From Mortierella alpina (Eukaryota; Mortierellomycota; Mortierellomycetes; Mortierellales; Mortierellaceae), in contig JANATF010000007.1 of assembly GCA_029449245.1 (NCBI GenBank), positions 2,198,895 through 2,262,894 on the forward strand: a stretch of 64,000 nt of DNA. Direction: 5' to 3'. Position numbers and translations under genes: made by a program. Positions within the stretch are counted from its first letter, which is position 1. Each line of letters opens with the position of its first letter. The notes under the pieces were generated by a model. The model had not been told where the DNA came from, made no database searches, and saw only the letters and a program-made list of their open reading frames with translations. Shown here in pieces: positions 21,442-33,187 of this stretch.

Positions 21442-23020
21442 ATGGCCACCATGGAAACAGCAGACACAGCCCCAATTCCCGGAAGAACATCCTATGGCAC
21501 CATCCAGTCGCCCAGGATCGACCTCTGTAAGACCCTTCATCCCAACAAAACGAAATCGTGCCAGCCGTCCTGTCACATCCTGTTTTCGCTGTGTGTGTGC
21601 TGTTCTGCTATTTTGGCACTAACCAGGAATGTCTTCTGTTTACCCTCATGCTGTGCATCTGGCTGTTAGCAAAACCATACTTTGATCAGGCAACTTACAT
21701 GGGCCGCGTGCGCCACTTCATCCAAGTCACCTCGCCTTTGAATCTGCTTGTAACCAGCAAGGGTCTGGAGGATGCCAAGACCTTGATCACCGACTACAAC
21801 TCGGGAAAGATCCCCGCCAACACAGACCCTTCCAAGCTCTGGCGTGCAAAGGAGAGTACGTATCACCATTCTTTTGACCCCCCGCATTCTCTGATCCCTT
21901 GGACAGCTGTGCATCGCGGAATGTGAATCGAAGGAACAACTTGACCGTGGGCAAAAAAAAAAAAAAAAAAAGGTTGAGGAAACACAGGAACGCTGCTGGA
22001 TAATTCCATGTCCGCCCTCGGAGAAAAAAAAAACTCTCTCCAGGATGGGTGTACTTTCCGCCCCTTCTCCACACTGTTTTGTTGTGCCATTGTCGCATGG
22101 ATGTGTAATTTGAGCTAAGCAATATCTCTCTGCAACTATTCTACAGTCTGCGATTCGACCCTGCACCCAGACACTGGCAAGCCCATTTTCCTGCCCTTCC
22201 GAATGTCTTGCTTTGTACCCACGAACCTGTTGGTCGCTGTAGGAATGCTGATGCCCAATCCGACGGTCAGGTCGATCATGTTCTGGCAGTGGGCCAACCA
22301 GTCTGTGAACGTCGCCTTCAACTACGCCAACGCTAACAAGACCATCGAAATGAACATGAAGGAAACCGCGGGTAAGAGAAAACCACTTTTTGCACTGAAA
22401 AAAACACGTCATCTCCGAGGGCCGCAGCATCCAGGATTAACAAGGAAAGCTTTTTGTTACTGTACTGGCATAAAGTGGCATACGTGTCTGCTGTGACAAC
22501 ATCGTGCTTCCTGGCTGTGGGACTGAACCAGCTCGTGCCAAGAATGACTTCCATCTCCCCAGGACTTCGCACCATCCTCGGACGACTCGTGCCCTTCACC
22601 GCTGTGGCAGCTGCAGGAACGGTCAACGTGTTCCTGATGCGTGGCAAGGAAATCAGCGAGGGTATTGATGTCTATGACCACGAGGGAAACTCGGTCGGAA
22701 AGTCCCAAAAGGCTGGTGTCTCTGCCATCTCCCAGGTCGCCATCTCTCGTGTCCTTACCAACTTCCCAGTCCTCACCATCCCGCCTCTAGTCCTCTCGCA
22801 GTGGGAGAGGACAGCCTGGTCTCAGCAATACCCCAAGGCCACGATCCCCATCAATCTGGCTGTCATCTCGATCTGTTTGATGACTGCTTTACCGCTGGCA
22901 ATCGCTGCCTTCCCTCAATACGCCAGCGTGGATGTCAAAACACTGGAGGAGCGGTTCTGGAACTTGAAGGATTCCAAGGGTGAGCCCATCAAGACCTTGA
23001 CCTACAACAAGGGTCTGTAA
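21442..23020 (+). CDS. Sideroflexin (mitochondrial inner-membrane carrier, Fsf1/SFXN type)
   Basis: Four exons, 21442-21526, 21670-21855, 22147-22371 and 22476-23020, encode 346 residues, a normal family length. Exon 1 joins to S-K-P-Y-F-D-Q-A-T-Y-M-G-R, the family's N-terminal motif. The conserved L-H-P-D-T-G-K segment follows at exon 3. Later membrane segments include N-Q-S-V-N-V-A-F-N-Y-A-N, V-P-F-T-A-V-A-A-A-G and V-N-V-F-L-M-R, then R-V-L-T-N-F-P-V-L. Sideroflexins sit in the mitochondrial inner membrane; animal SFXN1 carries serine for one-carbon metabolism. The fungal substrate is inferred from that. Intron 2 holds long A runs (21954-21971 and 22025-22033). Confidence 0.93.
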
Positions 23021-23106
23021 CTTATAGTGCTCTTTGTTCATTCTTCTCAAATATAGACTGTAAATTTTATGTATTGTTTTCCTATGAAGCGCGTCCCTTG
23101 AATCGC

Positions 23107-25326
23107 TCAAAGGTGTCTGGTTAGATATGCACCGACAAGGGCCATTATACCTCCGAATCGCAATACCCACCCCACCGGTTCGGGCTCAAAGGCATTCATT
23201 ATGCCAAAGAATCCATACCCAGACCCAGGCATTGATGGATCCAGAAGTGGCTCGTTCTGAGGCGGATGATGTCCAATCAGTGCAAAAAGGCAGCTTGCCA
23301 CGAGTGCGTCCACAAACTGAGGGAACACAATGTACATGTTGTGCACGCCCAAAACCAATCCCGCATCCAAATGAACATGGCCTCTTCGTCTTGTGGCACT
23401 CTCCTCCGCATCCAGTTCAGAAGGCGTCACGAGTCCATGTCCAAACAACGCACTTTGTTCTTGAATCGAAGCATCATCATCGTACACTGCGTTCGAGGGT
23501 ATGGACGATGCCCCCGCCATCAGCTCGTCGTCGTCGTTCTGGTCATGATCCTGGTTCTGAGTTGAGGCTGCTCCATAGCTTGGGCCACGACCGCTGTGCC
23601 TATGCAAACGTTCCTGCGAAGCCCTCTCTCTAGCCTCTAGTCGATCCTTCATGTCGCTATTAATCTCTCCGAGCATAGCAAAAGGCACCCACATGGCCAC
23701 TGCCCAAGGCACACCGCAGAGCATGATCACAGCGGTGGCTGCCCACAGGTCATCCACGAACCAGGTGAGGCCCATGGCTATGGAGAACATGACCAACGAC
23801 ATTGTCCACAGGTTCTTGAGTGAGAATGGGTTCTTTGGCCAGCGCGAGTATCCGATTTCTTGCGGCGTGATCTTGGGAAGCAGCGCTCCACTAACGACTG
23901 CAACGCCTGCCCAGCAGAGCAGAGCAAACGACCCTGCGCGTTCAGTCTCTGCACTTGGACTCCCAGTCGATGGCGTGTTATCGTCATCGTGGCGATGAAG
24001 AATTTCGCCCACCCAGCTCGTGGTGTAAAACAGAAAGGGGAACCAGCCCATCCATGCAAAGAACTGGACATTACAGATCCGTTGCAGCTCTGCAGGTAAT
24101 TTGTTGAACGCCCTCCAGATATTGCCCAACGTGCTCCAGGCGGTTCTAACCAGATTGAATTTTCCATGTTAGCGCGTGTCATAGCTCCCACGATGCTTTA
24201 ACTCTCTTGTTTAGGCACTTCTGTATTGCGTACCTGCTCTTTTCTTCCTCTGTCGGATTGTATTGTACCTCATGCACGCTAAGACAGGTGATGCCCAGAC
24301 AGGCGACTAAGAGCATGACGGCCAAGTTGGCCAGGATCTTGATTTGAGAGTCTCCGAGATAAGGCGAACAATACTTGACCAGATCCAAATTCCCAGCAAA
24401 GAACCCGACCACAGATCCTAGATTGTTCATCCAACCCGACCAAGCCCCACCCATCTCCTGCTGATCTGTTGGTGGAATATCGACAATCAAGAACCGGCAG
24501 CAGGCCTGAACGGCGTTGATAGCAAAGTCCAAAAAGTAGAACCCGAGCACCGCGATTCCGATCGTCCATTTCTTGATCTAATACCATGATACAAACACAC
24601 CAACATAGGTTACCCAGCCATCGCTGTTCTTTTTCCTCCCCTCACTCTGTCCACAAAACGGTGCCAAAAAAACAGGTAGATTCCAAACTCCACTTACTGC
24701 ACCAGCATACGCTTCCTTGAACTCCTCTGTAGGCTCTCCAGGTTCTGATCCCGGCTTTTGACTCCAGAGTCCTGTCAACAGCGTTGCTATCTCGCGCGCA
24801 TAGGCGACCATGTACATGGAAACGATCATGAGCGCCGCACCGGTGACGATAAAGAGCCTTCGTCGACCCCATTTCCAATCAATACTGTCGCTGAAGACGC
24901 CCACGATCGGTTGGATGATCAGGCCCGAAAGAGGTCCAGCCAGCCAAACCAGGGGTGTCAGTGTCTTGGAGATGCCCAGCGAAAGCAGGTAAGGCGTTCC
25001 ATAGCCCAGCTCAACCGTCCCTGTTGTTCAACCATCAAGCGAGTAGAATATGTGTTAGGAAGGTTTGTGGTTGGAAAAAAACAACATGAAAAAAAGGGAG
25101 CAAGGGGAGGGGGGGAGGGGGGGTAGGGTAACTTGCAGGTGAACTGCACGCCGAGCATGCAGACGGTCAAACGGGCAAGATCCAGGGTCGAGAGGTGGCG
25201 TCGACGGGTAAAGGACGAGGGCTGCTGCTGTCGCGGGGGCATGGAAGGTCGCTTTGTGGAGGAGACAGCCGGTGCGGTGGAGTGCAGCAGTGCCTGTCGC
25301 TCGCCCGGTGGTCTTGAGTCGGACAT
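23107..25326 (-). CDS. Sucrose/alpha-glucoside transporter, GPH-SUT (SLC45-like) family
   Basis: Four exons, 25326-25137, 25020-24698, 24577-24234 and 24145-23107, encode 631 residues. After about 50 cytosolic residues the first membrane segment spans the exon 1/2 junction as V-Q-F-T-W-T-V-E-L-G-Y-G-T-P, the best-conserved signature of sucrose/H+ symporters. L-A-G-P-L-S-G-L-I-I-Q-P and W-K-W-G-R-R-R follow in the first half. F-A-W-M-G-W-F-P-F opens the second half, and about 100 acidic, His- and Ser-rich residues fill the loop before the last two segments. The protein should import disaccharides with protons across the plasma membrane. The conserved Trp codon is created only if intron 1 uses a GC donor at 25136-25135 (GCAAGT). 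Confidence 0.9.
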
Positions 25327-25538
25327 TGTAAATCTGGGCTTGGTCGCTTGCGGGTCCACAGTGGTTCACGATGAAAACAGTGGATGGAATGGAGAAACAA
25401 AGATGAGTGTCTGGGTGTGTGAGTGTGTGGATGGGAATGGGTCAATGGGAACCAGTGTGGGAGTGGATGGCATGAGAAAGATGCATCGAGACACGGCTCG
25501 AAATGACGTATTTTTAAGAGTGTGCGATTTATTTCAAA

Positions 25539-25546
25539 CTAACGGC

Positions 25547-25577
<31 letters not shown>

Positions 25578-27713
25578 TTGTTGTTGCTGGAGGTGCAGCT
25601 GTTGCATCTGCCCAAGGGTCATCTTGCCCGAGTTCCGACCCACAGTAGCACCACCGTTGTGTTGGTTGGCAGAGTGAAGTCCCAATCCAACACGACCCTG
25701 CGTCTGTGCGTGCTGCTGCTGCTGCTGCTGTTGACCAGCACTCTGAGAATGCCCATTCAGCTGCTGTGCAGATCGCTGATGCTGCAAAGACGGAGGATGT
25801 CGCTGATGCTGTGATAATGCTTGTGGTTGCTGCTGCTGTTGCTGCTGTATTTGGTTCTGCGGTTGCTGCTGCGGTTGCTGTTGCTGTTGCTGTTGCGGCT
25901 GCTGGTGCTGCTGGTGCTGCAGCTGCAAGGGCGACTTGCCGCTCCGTGCCAGACACCTCAAAAGACTGTCTAGAGACGGATCAAGTGTCATGCGGACGCA
26001 TTTGTACTCTCGATTGATCCTGTCCATCTCCTTCTGCATCCTCCCACGCCGAGCCATCTCGTCCTCGTCAATATCCTGCAAGTTCTCACGCTGCAGCCAC
26101 AGCTTTTGCTGAGTTCGCGAAAGCGTCCCTGTTTTGGACCCATTGCCGGCGAGATTGGACTGCGCGACCGCTGCTGCTGCAAAGGCGGACGCGCCCGAGA
26201 CTGAAAAAGGTGCTCCTGGCGCCCCTCCTGGCGCCGCGTTGACTGCTGACCCCATCTCGGGCAAGTGTTCGTCCGAGGTTGAGGTCGTCACAATCGTCGG
26301 GGGTATCAATGGGTTCGACATTATGGAGGACTTTGGTGCTGAAGAGCTCAGCTGAGGACGAGAAGGTGTCACTGGGTAAAATTTGGAGGTGTAACCGCTA
26401 CGCTGCTGAGGAGATGTTGCATTGGATTTGTCATGCGCACTTCTGGGACTCCTGCGGTGGTGGCCGGGGGATCCATTGCCGTGGTGCTGTGAATGGTCGT
26501 CCTCCGCTACAGAGTGTGCTGCTGAATGAAGTCCCGAGGGGGCGCCGGCACCGCTGGATGTGAGAAATTTTGAGACCAGCTCGATCGCTGGTGAAGACTG
26601 TAATGTGGGAGACGACACTTTAAACCCCTGTGTTCCCGGTGTTGCATTTGAAGGAGACGGGTCGGTGCCCACAGCAGTAGCCTGCTTGGGGTTGATTGCC
26701 ATGACGGTATGTGTAGTGACCTTGGTGAGAGAGGGGAGAGTCGTTGTAGAGGCACTTGGATCAAGAAGCATGGACATGCGCTTGGACTTTGAAGAGTTCC
26801 GGGACAGCCCTGGGTGTCGTGGTTTAGGAGAGTGGTCCAGGTTCTGGGACTCGTGGATGCTAACAGAGCTGTGATGCACGGCCTCCGAATGACCCTCGCC
26901 GTTGGAGACGACTTGAGGAGGATCGCTTTTGCTCTTCTCAAGACTATGACCCGCCTGAGTGCCGGTGCGAGTTTGTGGTGCCTGGCTTTTTTCCGTGGCC
27001 GTGTGAAACTGCTGGCTATCAGGACCACGTCCATCGACGTCAGTTCCCTTTGCTCGAGAGTGGTCCCGGCTCTGTTCTGCCCCCTGCTGCTGCTCTTGTC
27101 CATGTGCAGGTGACGGTTGCTCATCATACTCCTGCTCTTGTCCACGTGCAGGTAATGGTTGTTCGTCATGCTCCTGTTGATTGTGAAGACCGAGATCCTG
27201 CATTGACCGGGTCAGTGTAGAATCGATGAGAGTTTTCGCTAGCAATTCATCCTCTCGGACCACTGGTGGTTCCTGCTGACGCTGCGTGCTCTTGTAGTCG
27301 ACCGTACTTGACTGCCCCACTTGTTCAAGAGTCGTCGGAGCCCGTCGATCTTGGTTGCCAAGCTGAGGACGAGGGTCCTCTGCTTCGGATTCTTCCTTTG
27401 TCGTGTCGGATCGGCGATTGGGATTTGGATCCCGTTGCTCGTCATCCTCGTCTTTGTCATCGCCGAGCTCAAACTGCGCTTTTCTCCTTTGCAGCCTGTG
27501 TCCGTTTGCCTCCAAGGGTGCGCTCGGGAGGGCCGGTGGATGTTGTGAGGCATCCATGGATTGAGTTGCGATGTTGAGTTGGTGGTGGAGGGCGCCGCGC
27601 TTCGGTTCTGCCGCCTGGGCAGCGTGGATGTGGTAACTGAACTCGCTCGGATCCGTGCTGACGAGGCCTAGGTCGTCCAGCGGCAATGGGCGGCGGTCCT
27701 TGGGGGCATTCAT
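25539..27713 (-). CDS. Possible TORC1 subunit TCO89-like protein, largely disordered
   Basis: A single open frame of 724 residues from ATG 27713; the longer frame upstream lacks an ATG. Most of the protein is low complexity: Gln/His/Ser-rich tracts, P-A-R/H-G-Q-E-Q repeats near residues 185-210, and a C-terminal polyglutamine run encoded by CTG repeats on the plus strand at 25549-25573. One segment stands out near residues 535-595: S-R-T-Q-Q-K-L-W-L-Q-R, an acidic linker, then I-N-R-E-Y-K-C-V-R-M and D-P-S-L-D-S-L-L-R. I associate this pattern with the fungal TCO89 family of TORC1 subunits, from memory of the motif, so the name is tentative. TORC1 couples nutrients to growth at the vacuole. 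Confidence 0.55.
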
Positions 27714-28113
27714 GGTTGCAGGAAGAGTAGACAAGCGAGCAGGGCTATGGAAAGATGCAGGCGGTATGGATGGTGCGCGTGATGACGGAGGAGCAAGAGG
27801 CACACGAGGGACGAGGAAAAAAAAAGGAGAGAGACAGAGACGGAGAGTGGGGGTATATGCTAGCAAGGGCTGCTGGGCAAGGGCACGGCAGCGAGAGAAC
27901 AGCAGAAAACAGCCGAGAGATGGATCGGCAAGACAGAGACAAAGGACAAAGAGTGCGGATGGATGGGCATCCAGATGGAGTGATGTGTGGGTGTGGGCTG
28001 GCCAACATCTGTCTTTTCTCTCGGTCTGCAGGTGGCTTTGGCTGGTCGTCCAAGGGTCACACGCACTGACGCGATGCCCACGCGTCTGCCAGTGCTGTTT
28101 ATTCTTTCATCGT
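27714..28113. other. Intergenic: promoter of the TCO89-like gene, 3' flank of the membrane protein
   Basis: A 400-nt spacer between two minus-strand genes. The part near 27780-27950 is pyrimidine-rich on the minus strand, consistent with a leader. No other feature seen. Confidence 0.45.
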
Positions 28114-28956
28114 CTATGGGAGGGGATTCCAGAACTGCTCGCGCTCCACCGACGGGGATCCAGGCGCCGTGGCGCTCTGCGGGTTCACCTGCCACGGCTT
28201 GCCCTTACCCTGCCTCAGCCTATGCACGTCCTCAAACCCCACAAAGAAACTGCCCTTGCGCGCCGGTTCCTTCTTGCTCCTATTGCGCCTCGCCACAACA
28301 GTGCCTACGACGATAACACCAATCGCAACCACGACTGCAACCGACGTCAGCACCCCCATCAGAGGCCCTTTTGAAGGGCCAGCATGATCCTGTGCCGACG
28401 GACTGGCAACAGAAGGCGATACTGAGGCTGAAGGGCTCGACTCTCGACCGTCGTCCAGGCCGCCTTGTGCCGTAGGAGCCACATGCGCGACACTGTTTGC
28501 TTCGCTGCCTGCAATATTGGATCCACCAGTTGCCTTGTTTTGGTGCAACTGCTTGCTACTCGGTGCAGGCGTGGTCTGGTGAGCAGGGCCACTAGCTGAT
28601 GAGGAAGCGTCGCTGTTCATGTGGGGATTGGCAGCGGTTGGTGAAGCACTGGTCTTTGATGCCCTTTTGTGTGTTACAAAGTCCAAGGGAGCGTCCCCTC
28701 CAGGTGCAGCATTGACATTGGGAACACCCCTCGGCGCCAGGGACAGTGGCGCGCCTTCTGCAACTAAAGAAAGCGTTGTCGATGTCGCAGTCCACACCAA
28801 GAGTGCCACTGCTGCCGGTCGTGTTGAGACGAGGAGGGTGTTGCGTAAAGATCGTCGATGCGTGCCGCAGTGGGACCGAACAAAGATAGACGGAACTGAA
28901 AGTAGCACCATGCAGCAATAAAGAATGGATGGGGCCAGAGGATATTTGATGTACAT
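28114..28956 (-). CDS. Single-pass membrane protein with Ser/Thr-rich ectodomain, unknown function
   Basis: One exon of 280 residues from ATG 28956. The N-terminus has two hydrophobic stretches (about residues 8-24 and 48-66), either of which could act as signal peptide. Residues 90-195 are rich in Ser, Ala, Thr, Gln and Gly, as expected for an O-glycosylated surface stalk. A strong membrane segment (V-L-T-S-V-A-V-V-V-A-I-G-V-I-V-V-G-T-V-V, about 202-222) is followed by a basic stop-transfer cluster R-R-N-R-S-K-K and a 50-residue cytosolic tail. The layout resembles fungal wall-sensor or mucin-like proteins, but I do not recognise a family. The second ATG (residue 16) is an alternative start. 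Confidence 0.6.
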   Translation of the reverse strand: MYIKYPLAPSILYCCMVLLSVPSIFVRSHCGTHRRSLRNTLLVSTRPAAVALLVWTATSTTLSLVAEGAPLSLAPRGVPNVNAAPGGDAPLDFVTHKRASKTSASPTAANPHMNSDASSSASGPAHQTTPAPSSKQLHQNKATGGSNIAGSEANSVAHVAPTAQGGLDDGRESSPSASVSPSVASPSAQDHAGPSKGPLMGVLTSVAVVVAIGVIVVGTVVARRNRSKKEPARKGSFFVGFEDVHRLRQGKGKPWQVNPQSATAPGSPSVEREQFWNPLP

Positions 28957-30874
28957 TATGCGAGATTGGTGGTCAATATGGTATACAGGATTAAGTAGGG
29001 ACCAGGAAAGAACAGACCCGAAGGGCAGGAGTAGAGCAAATGTAAAAGAGAACGAGACAAAGAACGAGGCGAGAGAGAAAGAAGCAGAAAAAAAAAGAGA
29101 AGGCAAGAAAAAAAGTAGAGTGGTAATGCGTTTTACAATTTAGAAACGAAGGGCGGCGGGAGCTTCAGGCGTGGCATAGCATAGCTTTGCATGGACATTG
29201 CATGATGACTCTTTTGTTCTTTGCCTGTTTAAAGATGCTCACCTGCATTATTGTTCAGCTTGGTGCTCAACAATTGGTCCGTGAACTTCACCATTTTTCA
29301 CTCGAATGGCTCGGTCCTCTATCCTTAACCGCTAGCTTCGTGCGAGCTGCTACGCTGGCCCCGACAGGCACAGTTGCAGTTTGCGGCGTTACGGGGCCGT
29401 TGGCTGGCTTTGAGCAGAGGCACCTGTATATACAGAAAAATGCCAGGGAGTATGAGAGGGAGCGGGGAATAGATTATGGCACGTTAAAGGGGGCGACTAC
29501 GGACACCCATTCCTGCAGGCGAAAAAAGCAACACGAGATTCAGAGAGCTCAGAAAAAAAGTCAAGGAGACGGCAACGGTCGCTCCTAGGAGCATTCGACC
29601 CAATTTAAAATCGTCCCAAAGGATGGCGCCTCTCCAAGTGCAAGGGGTCGTGCAAAAGTAAAAATACGCCGTAAGCCCGCATGGAGGGGGCATTTCGTCC
29701 AGACGTAACGGTTCAAGAAACAGGACCACAACCTGACCTGTCCCAGCTCTTCACTTGGCGGCATCCAACAACATGGACATCCTTGCCAAAGTAGCCGAAC
29801 TACTGTACATGAGAACGACAGGACGTAGGACGGCCTCATAGGTACGACGAAGAGGAGAGAAGCCCATATGGGCGGACTGCTTCTTCACTCTTAATGGACC
29901 TCGGGTGCATGTTTCGATTCCCGGACCACGCACCATAAAAAAAAGAGTTTCGCGACAGGATATCCTTCAAAACAGTTCCCACATGGCTAATGAACGCTTC
30001 CACTTAGTCTTTAGATGTGGAACCGGTAGCGGTACTGCAGCCTGAGCCCAGGTTTAGGCTGGGATCGGTATGTAAGCTAATCCAAACTGTGCAAAGATGT
30101 TCTACAGCTTGAAAGAAAAAACGGCTACCCACTGCCAGATCTGGGCCTTGCGCAAAGCAAAACGATAACACAAACTTCGGACAAAGCACATCCCGATCAT
30201 ATAAACAGAGTTTAGGTCGACCTGAGTAGCCTGTCCAGAGGTACCATTTGTATAGCGGAGCGCAAGAGATCATTCCCCGCTCAGCTCCCGCTCTCACGCA
30301 ACAGTGCTGTCTCTTTACAATTGGTATCATTGAAGTATATATAACATCACTACAACTTTGCACTGCAATCAGAGATGCGGACTTTCACTCCATTCGAATA
30401 CCAGTCTATCACCCTCTGTTCTTTGTGATTGAAGGCTATATCCATACTTCACTTGGACACGGTCCACTGCTCGCTTTGATCTCAAAACGCGCACGCGTTG
30501 AAGATTGAAGGGCGCAACCGCCGGAAGAATTGGTCTCGGTTCGTGCTGCAGGAAACCCACATGCATTTTCTCGTGGCCCATATGGCGTGCCGAGAGTGTG
30601 GCGGAGGCGAGCCGGCACAAGTCGATGAGCGGGACAGCCATGCAAGTGAGCTCAGTTCTACATGGCAGGCCCTTCAAACGTTCTTGGGTTCTTGGAATAG
30701 AAGTTGAATGAATGGATGTACGAAGCGGCCTTTTCGCCACATTGACAATCGATAACAGCAGTGCACACAAGAAGGAAAAAGTGAGGGTGCTCACGAGCTG
30801 AATGCACCATTGTTTGTTCGACAAGGTTGAGAGCCTCTAACATGGAGGAGAGCGAGAATAGTCAGCATGCGGTA

Positions 30875-30891
30875 CCCCCCCCCCCCCCCCC
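30875..30891. repeat. Run of 17 C
   Basis: An uninterrupted C homopolymer in the gene-poor stretch. Runs like this are unstable and error-prone to sequence, so the exact length should be treated with caution. Confidence 0.9.
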
Positions 30892-31813
30892 TGAGATTCC
30901 CGCGATGCTAATTTGGTTTGCGATTGTACCTCATGAAAACCCGTCAAAGATATGGCGATATGGGGTAGGCTGAAGGGAGGCAGGCTGAAAGGTTTGATCA
31001 GATGAGTAGCATGCCTGGTCTGTGTGCTGCCTGCTGGGAGGCGGGCAGAGACGAGCGTGGTTCAGCTTCATAGACTCTCGTTGAGGTGGGATGGCGCCGG
31101 GTGGTGGTGGATGAGGGTGAGACCACGGAGGGAGGGTACCAATGGGTATGTACGCCTTCATATATACTCATGAGCACCCGCAAGAACAATCGGCATCGGA
31201 CCTCCTCAGGACGGAAGGCAAACGACAATAGAACCTCGAAAAACGCCCTCATGCAGGACCAATCAAACCGGCCCAGAGTAGCGTTGGGACCCACCACAAC
31301 GGATCCGACGAAAAGGACAAGAAAAGGGCAGGACTGAAGCAGGACGAGCGGAAATCTTAATTCAGTGGGGCCGCATGTGCGAGCACGCTGTCTCTTTCGC
31401 TCAGTACACGCGCGCAGGTATCACCCACCATCGCTTCCGATGTCTGTCTTGCGCGTTTCTGCCGAGGTACCTCTGCCATCTCCAGCTCATGCAGCCCATT
31501 CAGCTGTTCATCCTGATCATCCTGATCATCCTGATCAGCTCAATCACCAAGCCTCGTGTCCCCTTGCTCGCACAGTTATATTGTCCTCTCGCACTCTCTC
31601 GCCCCCCCTCCTTTGTTCCTCATTGTCGTGGAGCAGTGGGGTGCAGAGTGGTTACACCTAGGGTGAGCCTGGCCTAATGCGGGCGAGCAGGATCAAATCC
31701 CACTGGCGGATGGTGGCTCGCTGGTCTACGTTTCGTCTTCTAGTGCTGTCATCAGAGTGGTAAGAGACCATGACGTTGGATGCATGGTGTACTAGCACGC
31801 AAAAAAGTACCCG

Positions 31814-31880
31814 GGTCCAGTGGACCATCTACATTCGCTACTTCCCAGCAAGTACGGCCCCCCTATTCACTGCTGGGAAG
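31814..31880. repeat. Two small inverted repeats
   Basis: GGTCCA-G-TGGACC is a perfect palindrome at 31814-31826. CTTCCCAGCA at 31841-31850 pairs perfectly with TGCTGGGAAG at 31871-31880, around a 20-nt loop. Both could form hairpins in RNA or mark a protein-binding site. They lie about 1.3 kb upstream of the next start codon. Confidence 0.7.
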
Positions 31881-31890
31881 CTCAGTTGCT

Positions 31891-31965
31891 GAGAGAGAAA
31901 GAGCGAGCGAGCGAGCGCGTGTGTGTGTGTGAGAGAGAGATAGAGCGAGAGAGGGAGAGATGGAG
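31891..31965. repeat. GA / GCGA / GT microsatellite tract
   Basis: Consecutive short runs of GAGA, GAGC, GTGT and again GAGA form a compound microsatellite directly after the inverted repeats. No coding signal overlaps it. Confidence 0.8.
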
Positions 31966-32137
31966 GTAGAGAGCGAGAGCACGCTCCTGCCCTGTTCGCC
32001 CAGGTCTGTTCCTCCTTGCCGTTTCTGTACTAGCGTTCGATCGAAGCCTCGCTTTCCATTTACTTGGACGTTCTATTCAGTACTTCTCTCCCCTGCTCTC
32101 TCTTCACGTTCACCCACACACAAACCCTTTTTTTTAC

Positions 32138-32161
32138 TTTTTTTTTTTTTTTTTTTTTTTT
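32138..32161. repeat. Run of 24 T
   Basis: An uninterrupted T homopolymer, with a shorter T run just before it at 32128-32135. It sits in the upstream region of the plus-strand gene at 33188. Confidence 0.9.
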
Positions 32162-33187
32162 GGGTGTACCAACCCAGCTCTGTGCATGTATACAATTAGT
32201 CTATCGTATTCTGCAGACTGTGCAGACGATGCCCATGTCATTAATAAACCTTCCATCGTCCCATTCCCACTCGTTCCTTGCTCTCTCCTCTTTCTCTGTT
32301 CTTAAAAACAGGGCACAAGAGTGCGCTGTGTCTCGTTTTTTTGTTTGAATGTTTTGTCAGATTGTTTGTTTCCTCCCTTTCTCTCTTTTCCTCGTCTTTC
32401 CCCATTCACTCTTGTACCCGCACCCTCTGACGCTCGCACTCACTCGCACTTTCCACGACACTCGCACCCACACCCGCACATCCATTCTCCCCTTTTGTTG
32501 CCTCTCCCTCTGCTCCTCTCTACCCCTATCCTGTCATCGCCTCTGATTACGCCGGCTCTTCACACTCGAGCAACAGTGGAATACGACCTTTGCGAGATTA
32601 ATTGGCGACAATCGTTAGGCTTTTACGTTTGTGGGTATACTCCATACACACAACAACGATTGTTGATATCTCTCAGCCTGTTTGAAGCATACGTTCCTGC
32701 CGATCTCAGGGTGCGACCCAAGCGCCGCAAAAGAAAAGGTGACCATCCCCCCTTCAGTCCACACAACCCTTGCTGCGGTTGTCCCCTTGCTGTTCTCTGC
32801 CTCTTGGCGGATAATCGAATTTTGATCCACCGGGAACGACCCCGTCCCCCAAAGAAGGTTTCGAGGACATGTGTACGGACAGACCCATCTGCTGGTGCGC
32901 TCGCTCGTGCCTGTCTTTCTCTCACCTTCACGCTCACTCGTTCTTCTCTGACCTTTCTCGCCCTTCTTTGTTTCGGAATGGCCGAAACGAATGTCGATGC
33001 CTTCTGCCGCTCGCGTTCTTTCCCGAGTGCCTCGCACTGACAGTTTTTTTTTGCTTCTCACCTTCTTTTCAGATCACGCCTCGGGTTCAACTTGCCTAAA
33101 CTGCGTGGAGTCCAAGTCACCAGCAGGACAACTTTAAAGCCGTCTGAGAGCCCCATTCGGCCACTTGGCGCCCGCATTTGGTCTGAT

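Larger units (their letters stand above)
28957..33187. other. 4.2-kb stretch with no recognisable gene
   Basis: Open frames are short, overlapping and without domains or matching splice phases. Visible contents, left to right: a purine-rich tract (29025-29120) that is the probable leader of the leftward membrane-protein gene; a 17-C run at 30875-30891; a GA/GT microsatellite at 31891-31965; small inverted repeats at 31814-31880; a 24-T run at 32138-32161; and a long pyrimidine-rich segment at 32240-33060 leading into the next plus-strand gene. It may contain that gene's long leader, non-coding RNA or degraded sequence. I cannot tell which from sequence alone. Confidence 0.5.

Noticed and set aside
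29187-29588. 133-codon plus-strand frame in the gene-poor stretch
   Set aside because: No domain, no codon pattern like neighbouring genes, and no splice partner.
29880-29935. tRNA-like T-arm (TTTCGATTCCCGG)
   Set aside because: The five-base T stem does not pair and there is no matching D arm or acceptor stem upstream.
30875-30891. Poly-C run as a replication or telomere-like element
   Set aside because: A single homopolymer with no repeated unit; it may also be a sequencing artefact in length.
31630-31705. Possible tRNA (GTGCAGAGTGGTTA box A-like and GGATCAAATCC box B-like)
   Set aside because: The T stem has two mismatches and the acceptor ends do not pair, so no cloverleaf forms.
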